NCBI GenBank assembly: GCA_016929115.1
Contig: JAFGJL010000009.1
Coordinates: forward strand, 1 to 44,396
Length of the DNA: 44,396 nt
DNA from: Candidatus Omnitrophota bacterium
Lineage (GTDB): Bacteria > Omnitrophota > Gorgyraeia > 2-01-FULL-45-10
Direction of reading: 5' to 3'
Shown here: one piece after another, positions 25,217 through 32,421 of the stretch
Numbering within the stretch: the stretch's first letter is position 1
How the letters are laid out: each line of letters starts with the position of its first letter
Translations under genes and position numbers: made by a program
The notes under the pieces: model-generated
Told to the model about the DNA's origin: nothing
Seen by the model: only the letters and a program-made list of their open reading frames with translations
The model's database searches: none

Positions 25217-25537
25217 ATGAGAGCCGGTCATATAGTCATTTTCGTGACATGTTCATCGAGGGAAGAGGCGGAAACCATAGCCGGAGCGCTCCTTTCCGGA
25301 AAGATCGCCGCCTGCGCCAATATCATCCCGGACGTGAAGTCGAATTTCTGGTGGAAGGGCAGGATCGATTCCGCTGACGAGACACTCCTCGTCCTCAAGA
25401 CGACGAAAAGAAATTTCAGGAAGGCCGAAAAGGCCGTAAGGCGCCTTCATAGCTACGAGGTGCCGGAGATAATAGCCCTGCCAATAGCGGCCGGCAGCAA
25501 GGCGTATCTGGGCTGGATAACTAAGAGCGTAAAGTAG
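25217..25537 (+). CDS. cutA: divalent-cation tolerance protein CutA
   Basis: A 106-residue protein with the CutA1 fold pattern: VFVTCSSREEAETIA at the start, AACANIIPxVxSxFWWKG in the middle, LVLKTTKRNF, and SYEVPEIIALPI near the end. CutA forms a trimer resembling PII proteins. Its cellular role is unsettled (copper tolerance was inferred in E. coli). Length is standard. It is separated from the next gene by 3 bases. Confidence 0.95.
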   Translation: MRAGHIVIFVTCSSREEAETIAGALLSGKIAACANIIPDVKSNFWWKGRIDSADETLLVLKTTKRNFRKAEKAVRRLHSYEVPEIIALPIAAGSKAYLGWITKSVK

Positions 25538-25540
25538 GCT

Positions 25541-25915
25541 ATGCCCCGATTTGTAATACAGGAACACCATGCGCGGAAGCTCCATTACGATTTTCGCCTC
25601 GAGATGAACGGCGTCCTGAAGTCGTGGGCCGTGCCGAAGGTGCCGCCCAAAAAGGCGCTCTTGCGGCGGCTCGCCATACATGTCGAGGACCATGACCTAA
25701 GCTATATAGATTTCGAGGGCGAGATCGAAGAAGGGTCCTACGGATCAGGCAAGGTCAGGATATGGGATAAGGGGACTTACGATATCGAATCCAAAAAAGA
25801 TAAGAAGATAGTTTTTCGTCTTCACGGCGGTAAATTGAAGGGCAGGTACACGCTCCTCAAGATGGGATGGGGCGGTGACCAGTGGATATTGTTCAAGACC
25901 AAAAAACCTGCTTGA
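25541..25915 (+). CDS. stand-alone DNA ligase D 3'-phosphoesterase domain
   Basis: A 124-residue protein equal to the PE domain of bacterial LigD, which trims 3' ends (ribonucleotides and phosphates) in non-homologous end joining. Active-site residues known from Pseudomonas LigD can be aligned: H9, H15, D17 and R19 in QEHHARKLHYDFRLE, then H51 and Y55 in HVEDHDLSY. No Ku or ligase gene is in the window, so it may act alone or with unlinked partners. Its last codons (KKPA, stop) lie within a CCTGC...GCAGG hairpin-like repeat. Confidence 0.93.
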   Translation: MPRFVIQEHHARKLHYDFRLEMNGVLKSWAVPKVPPKKALLRRLAIHVEDHDLSYIDFEGEIEEGSYGSGKVRIWDKGTYDIESKKDKKIVFRLHGGKLKGRYTLLKMGWGGDQWILFKTKKPA

Positions 25916-25940
25916 CGGCAGGCGGGGGAGAGAAGATAAA

Positions 25941-26600
25941 ATGAGAAGCTTGAGGACTTGTTTGATAGGCGCACTGGTCGTCTTTTTTGCTTTCGCGGAA
26001 GCGCGGGGAGAGGATATGAGAACGATAACACTGCCGAAACCTAAGGCCAAAGGCGTCGTATCGGTTGAGGAGGCGATCCGGAAGAGGCGGTCCGTGAGAA
26101 GCTACTCGTCAAAGGGCCTGACGCTTGAGGATATATCACAGCTTCTGTGGGCATGCCAGGGCATCACCGACGATAAGAGAGGTTTAAGGGCGGCGCCTTC
26201 AGCGGGCGCGCTATATCCGCTGGAGATATATCTTGCAAAAAATGACGGCGTATTCCATTATATACCGGACGGCCACGAACTGGAGACGCTTTCCGCTAAA
26301 GACGTGAAGCCGGAACTTGCGCGGGCCTCTCTGGGCCAAAGTTATGTGGAAGAGGCGCCAGTAGACATAATCATATGCGCGGTGTATAATCGTATCACTT
26401 CGCGTTATGGCCAGCGCGGGGTCCTCTATACGGATATAGAGGTGGGCCACGCCGCGGAGAACGTCTTCCTGCAGGCAGTGGCGCTCGGTTTGGATAGCGT
26501 CCCTATAGGCGCGTTCGACGAAGCGGCTGTCGCGAAGATACTGGATCTGCCGAAAGACACCCGGCCACTGTATATTTTACCGGTGGGGTATAGAAGATAA
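25941..26600 (+). CDS. exported SagB-type nitroreductase-family protein
   Basis: A 219-residue protein from the ATG at 25941 (GGGGGAG site 10 bases upstream) with a signal peptide (basic start, CLIGALVVFFAFAEA, cleavage near ARG-ED around residue 23). It is followed by a nitroreductase/SagB FMN fold: KRRSVRSYS with FMN-phosphate Arg residues, LLWACQGIT, AAPSAGALYPLEIY, and GLDSVPIGAF near the end. An exported flavoprotein of this type is a plausible periplasmic oxidoreductase; the substrate is unknown. A longer frame starting at 25875, inside the previous gene, would hide the signal peptide and is less likely. Confidence 0.85.
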   Translation: MRSLRTCLIGALVVFFAFAEARGEDMRTITLPKPKAKGVVSVEEAIRKRRSVRSYSSKGLTLEDISQLLWACQGITDDKRGLRAAPSAGALYPLEIYLAKNDGVFHYIPDGHELETLSAKDVKPELARASLGQSYVEEAPVDIIICAVYNRITSRYGQRGVLYTDIEVGHAAENVFLQAVALGLDSVPIGAFDEAAVAKILDLPKDTRPLYILPVGYRR

Positions 26601-26700
26601 AATCACAATATACAAATCACAAATTACAATGACCAAAAAGTTTTGATCGTTCGGTTATTGGACGTTGTTTGTAATTTGTGCGTTGTGATTTGGAATTTTA
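26599..26700. repeat. A/T-rich intergenic inverted repeat, family B
   Basis: AAATCACAATATACAAATCAC on the left and TTTGTAATTTGTGCGTTGTGATTTGG on the right form an imperfect long hairpin, with a centre ATGACCAAAAAGTTTTGATCG. It matches the elements at 6826-6943 and 22677-22731. It ends just before tRNA-Ala. Confidence 0.8.
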
Positions 26701-26706
26701 CAACAT

Positions 26707-26780
26707 GGGGCCGTAGTAAAGAGGGATTACGCAGCGTTCGCAACGCTGAGTCACGGGTTCGATTCCCGTCGGCTCCACCA
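26707..26780 (+). tRNA. tRNA-Ala(CGC)
   Basis: A 74-base cloverleaf with encoded CCA. The acceptor GGGGCCG/CGGCTCC contains the G3-U70 wobble pair that identifies tRNA-Ala. The D arm is GTAA/TTAC. The anticodon arm is CAGCG/CGCTG with loop TTCGCAA and anticodon CGC at 26739-26741. The variable region has four bases. The T arm is ACGGG/CCCGT with loop TTCGATT. The discriminator is A. It decodes GCG alanine codons. Confidence 0.95.
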
Positions 26781-26782
26781 CT

Positions 26783-26881
26783 AAACGATTTGGCCTCCGG
26801 TGCCAAAAAGAAAGGTTTGGGCTTTTTGCACCTCCGGCCCGCCAACAGTCTATCGTAGCGGGACTAGCGTCCAAATCGTTT
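26783..26881 (+). other. candidate three-way-junction RNA or repeat element downstream of tRNA-Ala
   Basis: An 11-bp closing stem AAACGATTTGG (26783-26793) / CCAAATCGTTT (26871-26881) encloses two further stems. One is GGTGC-[C]-AAAAAG (26799-26810) / CTTTTTGCACC (26822-26832). The other is CCCGC (26838-26842) / GCGGG (26858-26862). CCTCCGG occurs twice at the junction. No reading frame is convincing here. It could be a processing or termination structure, a small RNA or a mobile hairpin repeat. Confidence 0.5.
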
Positions 26882-26944
26882 TAAGGGGCAACCTACGGTT
26901 TCCCCTTAATATTCCCCTTCCCTTAAAGGAAGTGGGTGGGGAAT
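26881..26944 (+). other. two further hairpins before the Memo-AMMECR1 gene
   Basis: TTAAGGGG (26881-26888) pairs with CCCCTTAA (26902-26909). ATTCCCC (26911-26917) pairs with GGGGAAT (26938-26944), with an inner CTTCC/GGAAG. The remaining bases to 27009 hold no gene I can support. The region reads as structured 5' or 3' untranslated RNA. Confidence 0.45.
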
Positions 26945-27009
26945 CGAAGCCCGCGAGCGCCGACGAATAGGAGCGCCGGAGGGACAAACAAGAACGAATG
27001 TGACTGAAA

Positions 27010-28545
27010 ATGAGAAAAGTCGCCATAGTCATAACCGCACTCATGTTCCTCTCGTCATGCAGCTTTGCATCCAACGTGAAGGATGCGGACCTTGCGGGCA
27101 GCTGGTATCCGGCCTCGAAGGCCGAGCTGTCATCTCTTCTCGAAGGTTATCTGAAAGCCGCGCAGCCGCAAAAGACGGGGAAGAAGGTCTTCGCGATCAT
27201 CGTCCCGCATGCCGGCTACCAATTCTCCGGCCCGGTAGCGGCGTACGGCTTCAAGGCGCTCCAGGGCCAGGCAGTCAAGACGGCCATTATCATAGGGTTC
27301 ACACATAGAAAGACGTTTGACGGGATATCCGTCTATGACAGGGGCAGTTTCAGGACACCACTCGGGGACATATCCGTCGACACAGAATTGGCCAAGCGCA
27401 TCATCGCGCAGAACAGCCGCATCTATTTCGACCCGGCCGCGTTCAGCGACGAGAATTCCGTCGAGATGGAGATACCGTTCGTCCAGATCGCGCTAAAAGG
27501 CGCCAAGATCGTCCCGATAGCCTTCGGCACCCAATCGTTCGACGATGCCGTTATCCTGGCCGAAGCGCTCTCGAAGATACTGAAGGAGGGGGACGGCAAT
27601 GTCATCATCGCGAGCACGGACCTTTCGCACTACCATTCCTATAAGGAAGCTAATACGATAGACGATCATACGATCGCCGTGTTGAAGGATATGGACGCGA
27701 AGACGCTTTACGCCGAAACAAAGCTGGGGATATGCGAGATGTGCGGGATATTGCCCGTTGTCGCTACGCTCATCGCGGCCGAAAAGGCCGGGATCCATAG
27801 CATAGATATCCTTAAATACGCCAACTCGGGTGATACGTTCGGGAATAAGTCCAATGTTGTCGGATATGTGAGCGCCGCGCTCTACAGGACAGGCGGCGAA
27901 GGATACGCGGCGCAAGCGCCGGCTAAAGATAAGGCCCGCGGATCGGCAACGACTGACAAGTCCCGGGAGGGGGAGAAGAGAATGCTTAATGATAACCAGA
28001 GGAAGCGGCTTCTTCAGATCGCAAGGGAATCTATGACCGCCTTTCTGCGGCTCAAAGAGCGGAAACGCTTCAGCGAAGACGATCCTGTTCTGAATAAAGA
28101 GCTGGGAGCCTTCGTGACGCTTCGCGAGAACGGCGAGCTCAGGGGCTGTATAGGGAACATGATCGGGCAGGGGCCTCTTTACAAGACGGTCGCCGATATG
28201 GCTATAGAGGCCGCGACCGGCGATCCGAGGTTCAGGCCGCTCTCTTCGAGGGAGTTGAGCGATATAGATATAGAGATCTCGGTGCTGTCGCCGCTAAAGA
28301 AGGTCTCCGGTCCGGAAGAAGTGGAGATACCGGGCCACGGCGTTCTGGTAAGGAGAGGATTCAGGAGCGGCGTTTACCTGCCGCAAGTCGCCACGGAAGC
28401 CGGCTGGGACAAGGAAGAGTTCCTGACGAGCCTGTGCGGACAAAAGGCGGGGATATCGCCCGACGCGTGGAAGGATCCCGCTACCGAGATGTACGTATTC
28501 AGGGCAGAGGTGTTCAGCGAGAAAGATATACAGGGAGGCAAATAG
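27010..28545 (+). CDS. exported Memo-AMMECR1 fusion protein
   Basis: A 511-residue two-domain protein. Residues 1-20 form a signal with a lipobox-like LSSC, so export as a lipoprotein is possible. Residues 25-295 are a Memo-like (AmmeMemoRadiSam protein B) domain with its metal/active-site residues: VPHAGYQFSG, GFTHR, STDLSHYHSY and CEMCG. A lysine/alanine-rich linker follows, then an AMMECR1 domain from about residue 325 with LRGCIG. These two families are known to occur with a radical-SAM enzyme, which is not in the window. Their reactions are poorly defined. An internal ATG at 27982 with a good ribosome site may yield free AMMECR1. Confidence 0.9.
   Translation: MRKVAIVITALMFLSSCSFASNVKDADLAGSWYPASKAELSSLLEGYLKAAQPQKTGKKVFAIIVPHAGYQFSGPVAAYGFKALQGQAVKTAIIIGFTHRKTFDGISVYDRGSFRTPLGDISVDTELAKRIIAQNSRIYFDPAAFSDENSVEMEIPFVQIALKGAKIVPIAFGTQSFDDAVILAEALSKILKEGDGNVIIASTDLSHYHSYKEANTIDDHTIAVLKDMDAKTLYAETKLGICEMCGILPVVATLIAAEKAGIHSIDILKYANSGDTFGNKSNVVGYVSAALYRTGGEGYAAQAPAKDKARGSATTDKSREGEKRMLNDNQRKRLLQIARESMTAFLRLKERKRFSEDDPVLNKELGAFVTLRENGELRGCIGNMIGQGPLYKTVADMAIEAATGDPRFRPLSSRELSDIDIEISVLSPLKKVSGPEEVEIPGHGVLVRRGFRSGVYLPQVATEAGWDKEEFLTSLCGQKAGISPDAWKDPATEMYVFRAEVFSEKDIQGGK
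27966..27984 (+). promoter_or_regulatory. internal ribosome site and start within the Memo-AMMECR1 gene
   Basis: GGAGGGGGAG at 27966-27975 lies 6-11 bases before an in-frame ATG (27982), exactly at the junction between the linker and the AMMECR1 domain. Initiation here would give a 187-residue protein without a signal peptide. Confidence 0.5.
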
Positions 28546-28548
28546 GCT

Positions 28549-29502
28549 ATGAAGAACAAAAATATCATTATAGCGGCCGTCATTGCGGTCGTGCTGGTGG
28601 CCGGTGTCATTCTCATTTCCAGGCAGGCTTCCGTGAAAAAGGTCGCGAAGGCTCCCGCAAGGGCGGCCGCCGTCAAGAAAAAGGCGCCGTCTGCCCCCGC
28701 GAAACCTGTAATATCGAAAGGGAAAGGCGCCCTTACTGTAAAGATAACCGATTCTAAGAATAGGGATGCGGTCCGCAGGATACAGGCTTTCAAGGTGGCC
28801 GGAGGCCGTTCCAGCATCCGAGTGGCGACTTTAATGTCGAACAGGATGCAAGAGCTGCAACCCGGCTCATACGATCTCGAGATCGAGATGGTGCCGGCCG
28901 TTATCTACAAGGGAGTAACCGTTGACGCCGGGAAAGAGACCGTGGAGAACATCGGCCAGATGACAGGAGCGCTTAAGCTCTCGGCCCTTAACGCGCAAAA
29001 GAAGGAGGCGAATTATCCCGTAAGGGTCCTCTACCCCAATTCCACCTATATCGTGACAGCCCTCTCTACCAATAAGCGTGAAGTGGAGATATTGCCGGGC
29101 GTCTATGATATCGAAGTGGGAACCGCGCCCCGTCTCGTAAAGAAGGGCGTCAAGGTGGAATCAGGTAAGGAGACGTTCCTGGAGCTCGGGTGCATGACAG
29201 GCAGCCTTGTCGTCAGGGCGGTCGATGAAACCAATAAAGATGTCAGGTATGGCGTGAGAATAAAGAACTCGGAGGCCGGCGAGAAGGCTGTTAGCGCAGC
29301 GACAAACAAACCGGTAGAGATACTGGAGGGTTCATATACTGTGGAGGTCGCCGCGGCTCCGGTGCAAACACAGAAGGACGTTAAGGTGAAGGCCGGGGAA
29401 GAGACGAAGATATTGTTCGTGGTTAAAAAACCGGAGATCCCAAAAAAACCGGCGGCTACGAAAGAGCCTGCCGCTGTACAAAAGACGCCCCAGGCGAGAT
29501 GA
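28549..29502 (+). CDS. membrane-anchored protein with three tandem PEGA-like repeats
   Basis: A 317-residue protein. It has an N-terminal membrane anchor at residues 6-23, an Ala/Lys/Pro linker (about 28-58), then three repeats of about 79 residues (60-137, 140-217, 218-291). Each repeat starts G(A/S)LxVxA or similar, contains LxPGxYDIEV or EGSYTVEV, and ends KGVxVxxGKET. A Pro/Lys/Ala-rich tail follows. The repeats resemble PEGA-type surface beta domains, so an extracytoplasmic structural or carbohydrate-contact role is plausible but unproven. It starts 3 bases after the Memo-AMMECR1 gene and overlaps rsmE by 4. Confidence 0.8.
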   Translation: MKNKNIIIAAVIAVVLVAGVILISRQASVKKVAKAPARAAAVKKKAPSAPAKPVISKGKGALTVKITDSKNRDAVRRIQAFKVAGGRSSIRVATLMSNRMQELQPGSYDLEIEMVPAVIYKGVTVDAGKETVENIGQMTGALKLSALNAQKKEANYPVRVLYPNSTYIVTALSTNKREVEILPGVYDIEVGTAPRLVKKGVKVESGKETFLELGCMTGSLVVRAVDETNKDVRYGVRIKNSEAGEKAVSAATNKPVEILEGSYTVEVAAAPVQTQKDVKVKAGEETKILFVVKKPEIPKKPAATKEPAAVQKTPQAR

Positions 29503-30230
29503 GCAGGTTTTACGTCCCTACGGGATCCGTAAAAGGAAAGACCATCAGTATAAGCGGAGATGAGGCGCACCACATCCTGGATGTGATGCGCCTCAAGCCG
29601 TTAGAGAAGGTAGTCGTGTTCGACGGCACAGGTAAGGAGTATACCGGTTTTATCAAGGATGCCAAGCGCAAGTCGCTTACGGTCGAGATCACCGGCACGC
29701 GGGAGGTCCCGGCTGTGGTGAATATCGCGGTCACACTGATCCAGGCGATACCCAAAAAGGACAAGATGGACCGCATAGTCGAAAAAGCTACCGAGCTTGG
29801 CGTAAATTCTGTCATGCCGGTCGTCACAGGCCGGACCATCGTTGACTGGGACGAACCCAAGAGGTCTTCGGCCGCCGAACGGTGGCGCCGAATCGCCAGG
29901 GAGGCCGCGAAGCAGTGCGGCAGGACCGATATACCGCAGATCGGCGACGTGCGGCCGTTCGCCGATATCGTCAGCACATTCGGCACGTACGACCTTGCGA
30001 TGGTGGCGGCGCTGAGCGACGGGACGATGGAGCTGAAGAAGGCGCTTGCCGGATTCCGGGGAAAGACCATAGCGATAGCGATAGGGCCGGAAGGCGATTT
30101 CACGCCGGATGAGATAAGGGACGCATTGAGCGCCGGCGCCAGGCCTGTAAGCCTAGGCCCCAGGGTATTAAAAAGCGATACCGCTGGGCCGGCCGTTCTC
30201 GCGATACTTGATTATGAACTCTCCCGTTAA
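29499..30230 (+). CDS. rsmE: 16S rRNA (uracil1498-N3)-methyltransferase
   Basis: RsmE methylates N3 of U1498 in 16S rRNA with SAM, using a SPOUT knot. The 243-residue protein has an N-terminal PUA-like part (RFYVPTG, HHILDVMRLK), KxxRMDRIVEKATELGV-like KMDRIVEKATELG, and the knot motifs GPEGDFTPDEI and SLGPRVLKSDTAGPAVLA that bind SAM. It overlaps the repeat-protein gene by 4 bases and mtaB by 17. Confidence 0.96.
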   Translation: MSRFYVPTGSVKGKTISISGDEAHHILDVMRLKPLEKVVVFDGTGKEYTGFIKDAKRKSLTVEITGTREVPAVVNIAVTLIQAIPKKDKMDRIVEKATELGVNSVMPVVTGRTIVDWDEPKRSSAAERWRRIAREAAKQCGRTDIPQIGDVRPFADIVSTFGTYDLAMVAALSDGTMELKKALAGFRGKTIAIAIGPEGDFTPDEIRDALSAGARPVSLGPRVLKSDTAGPAVLAILDYELSR

Positions 30231-31521
30231 TACCCATAAGAGGTTTTTCATAAAGACCCTTGGGTGCAAGGTCAACCAGTACGAATCGCAGGCGATGAGG
30301 GAGATCCTCCTTGGCTCCGGGTTCGTCGAGGCCTCCGGACCGGAAAACGCCGATATCTACATCCTGAACACCTGCACAGTCACCCATGAGGCGGACAAAA
30401 AATCCCGCTATCTGATAAAATCCTTCCACAGGAAAAATCCAAAGGCAGCGATAGCCGTGACCGGCTGCTACGTGACCGAAGACTCCGGCAGGATCCTGGA
30501 GTTGCCCGGCGTATCCTATGTCTTGCGTAACGACCGGAAGGGCCGCATCGCCGAGATGCTCTCAGGCGGCGGCATGGGCGCCGAGATGGCGCAGCTCAGG
30601 ATCACGGACTTCAAGGGCCACTCAAAAGCCTTCGTAAAGGTGCAGGACGGTTGCGAGAACCGCTGTTCGTACTGCAAGGTGCCGCTCGTGAGGCCGGTCC
30701 TGGGATCGAAGCTGATAGGTGACGTCGTCGATGAGGTGAGGGGCCTGGTCTCTAAGGGCTTCAGGGAGATAGTGCTTACGGGGATATGCCTTGGCGCGTG
30801 GGGCTCCGACATAAAGGTCCGCCGGGGAGCTAAGAAACCGTCAATTGTCGATATGCTTGAAGCGCTTGAGCGCGTCAAGGGCGAATTCAGGGTCCGCCTA
30901 AGCTCGATCGAATTGAAGTACGTCACCGATGGGCTTATAGGGCAGATCGCGAAGAGCAATAGGGTATGTAAACACCTCCATATACCGCTCCAATCCGGCG
31001 ACGATAAGATCTTGAAGAGGATGAACAGGCCCTATACGGCGAAGGGTTATCTGGGCCTTATAAAGAAGATAAGGTCGCGCATCAAGGGCTGCGCCGTCAC
31101 AACCGATGTGATAGTGGGATTCCCCGGGGAGGGTGACGCACATTTCAAGAATACCGCCGCCTGCCTGCGTTCTGTAAGACCTTTGCGGACGCACATATTC
31201 ACTTTCTCGAAAAGGGAAGGCACTGCCGCGTGCCGCATGGACGGCGCGGTAGGCGCTGATGTCATGAAGAAGCGCTATAACGCGCTATGCGAAGTCGCAG
31301 GGCGGTCATCCCACATGTGCCGCAAAGAATTCTTGAACAGAGAGCTGGATGTGCTGGTCGAAACAAAGAGGGATAAGGTAACGGGCCTCCTTACGGGATA
31401 TTCCGATAATTACATAAAAGTGGAATTTGAAGGGTCGGACAGTCTCATGGGCAGGATCGCGGCGGTCAGGGTAAAAAGGTTGGACGGGGAGAGGACGATA
31501 GGGACGGTAAAGAATGGCTAA
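30214..31521 (+). CDS. mtaB: tRNA t6A37 methylthiotransferase
   Basis: MtaB (YqeV) adds a methylthio group to t6A37 of ANN-decoding tRNAs. The 435-residue protein has the N-terminal UPF0004 domain with cysteines in TLGCKVN, NTCTVT and TGCYV; the radical-SAM CxxxCxxC in DGCENRCSYCK near residue 148; and a C-terminal TRAM-like domain (ELDVLVETK, GYSDNYIKVEF). The TLGCKVNQYES start is the MtaB/RimO/MiaB pattern, and the NTCTVTHEAD form fits MtaB best. The ATG at 30214 is preferred over the TTG at 30208; it overlaps rsmE by 17 bases. Confidence 0.93.
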   Translation: MNSPVNTHKRFFIKTLGCKVNQYESQAMREILLGSGFVEASGPENADIYILNTCTVTHEADKKSRYLIKSFHRKNPKAAIAVTGCYVTEDSGRILELPGVSYVLRNDRKGRIAEMLSGGGMGAEMAQLRITDFKGHSKAFVKVQDGCENRCSYCKVPLVRPVLGSKLIGDVVDEVRGLVSKGFREIVLTGICLGAWGSDIKVRRGAKKPSIVDMLEALERVKGEFRVRLSSIELKYVTDGLIGQIAKSNRVCKHLHIPLQSGDDKILKRMNRPYTAKGYLGLIKKIRSRIKGCAVTTDVIVGFPGEGDAHFKNTAACLRSVRPLRTHIFTFSKREGTAACRMDGAVGADVMKKRYNALCEVAGRSSHMCRKEFLNRELDVLVETKRDKVTGLLTGYSDNYIKVEFEGSDSLMGRIAAVRVKRLDGERTIGTVKNG

Positions 31522-32284
31522 AAGAGTCAGTATAATCATCGCGGTCTGGAACCAGCTGAGTTATACAAAGCTCACGATAGACCATATCCTGAAGAACACG
31601 CCTGCGGACCTTTTCGAGCTTATCATCGTGGATAACGGCTCAAAGCCGGATGTCAAGGCCTATGTCGAGAGCCTTAAGGACAAGGTCGATACCGTATATA
31701 TAAGAAATGACGAGAACCTCGGCCCTATCAGGGCCATCAACCAGGGTATAAAGGCCTCGGCTTTAGATTATGTCGCGGTGATCCATAACGATGTCCTGGT
31801 CCTGGAGCCTGGTTGGCTCGGGAAGATCATCGCTGTCATGGACGCCGACCCCGCGATAGGCATTGCCGGGCTTGCCGGCAGGCAGGAGATATACAAGACC
31901 GGATGCGTCAACGAGGATAGCCTGAAGCACAATCTGCAGAACGAGGACCTCAACGCGCCGATGGAGGAAGAGGTGAGCAGGGTGGCTGTAGTCGACGGCC
32001 TCTTTTTCATGATGTCGAGGCGCTTCCTGGATAAGGCGGGCATCCTTGACGAAGCCTACGGTTATATGCATTGCTACGACCTCGATATATCGCTGGCGAG
32101 CATCCGGAACGGCTTTAAGAACGTGGCGGTAAAGGTGGAGGCGATGCACCTAGGTAACGGCGGCATGACGCGGAAGACGCGCGATTATAAGATGCTGGTC
32201 AAGGACGATTACGCCCTCCTAAAGCGTAACTGCAGGATATTAGCCCATAAATGGCGTGATATATTGCCGCTGAAAGTGGGCTAG
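31514..32284 (+). CDS. family 2 glycosyltransferase
   Basis: A 256-residue GT-A fold enzyme. It starts with VSIIIAVWNQLSYT, has ELIIVDNGS with the nucleotide-binding Asp, NENLGPIRAINQGIKAS-like NLGPIRAINQG, and a metal-binding IHNDVLV in place of DxD. C-terminal YGYMHCYDLDIS provides the acceptor-side acidic residues. No membrane helix is seen. It probably adds a sugar to a cell-surface glycan; donor and acceptor are unknown. It overlaps mtaB by 8 bases. Confidence 0.88.
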   Translation: MAKRVSIIIAVWNQLSYTKLTIDHILKNTPADLFELIIVDNGSKPDVKAYVESLKDKVDTVYIRNDENLGPIRAINQGIKASALDYVAVIHNDVLVLEPGWLGKIIAVMDADPAIGIAGLAGRQEIYKTGCVNEDSLKHNLQNEDLNAPMEEEVSRVAVVDGLFFMMSRRFLDKAGILDEAYGYMHCYDLDISLASIRNGFKNVAVKVEAMHLGNGGMTRKTRDYKMLVKDDYALLKRNCRILAHKWRDILPLKVG

Positions 32285-32297
32285 TCATAAGTTCTAG

Positions 32298-32353
32298 AGT
32301 TCCCGGCCGGGGCGGGAAATAGGGCTTCTCGGTTCCCGCCCCGGCCGGGAACT
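32298..32353. terminator. perfect 21-bp GC-rich hairpin
   Basis: The left arm 32298-32318 and right arm 32333-32353 are exact reverse complements over 21 bases (AGTTCCCGGCCGGGGCGGGAA type) with a 14-base loop. It follows the glycosyltransferase stop by 14 bases. TTAAATTT follows. It could act as a terminator between the glycosyltransferase and fab transcripts. Its perfect symmetry also fits a mobile palindromic repeat. Confidence 0.75.
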
Positions 32354-32363
32354 TAAATTTCTC

Positions 32364-32391
32364 TTGACAAAAAGACGTGCCTCGCTACAAT
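32364..32391 (+). promoter_or_regulatory. sigma70 promoter of the fab transcript
   Basis: TTGACA (32364-32369), 16-base spacer, TACAAT (32386-32391). An AAAGG ribosome site (32412-32416) lies 5 bases before the fabG ATG at 32422. Directly downstream of the 21-bp hairpin, so fabG begins a new transcription unit. Confidence 0.8.
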
Positions 32392-32421
32392 AAGCAGAAA
32401 AGTCGCTAAAGAAAGGTCCTT

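Noticed and set aside
26781-27009. Integrase attachment site at the tRNA-Ala 3' end
   Set aside because: No repeated tRNA 3' end, no integrase gene and no change in gene content downstream.
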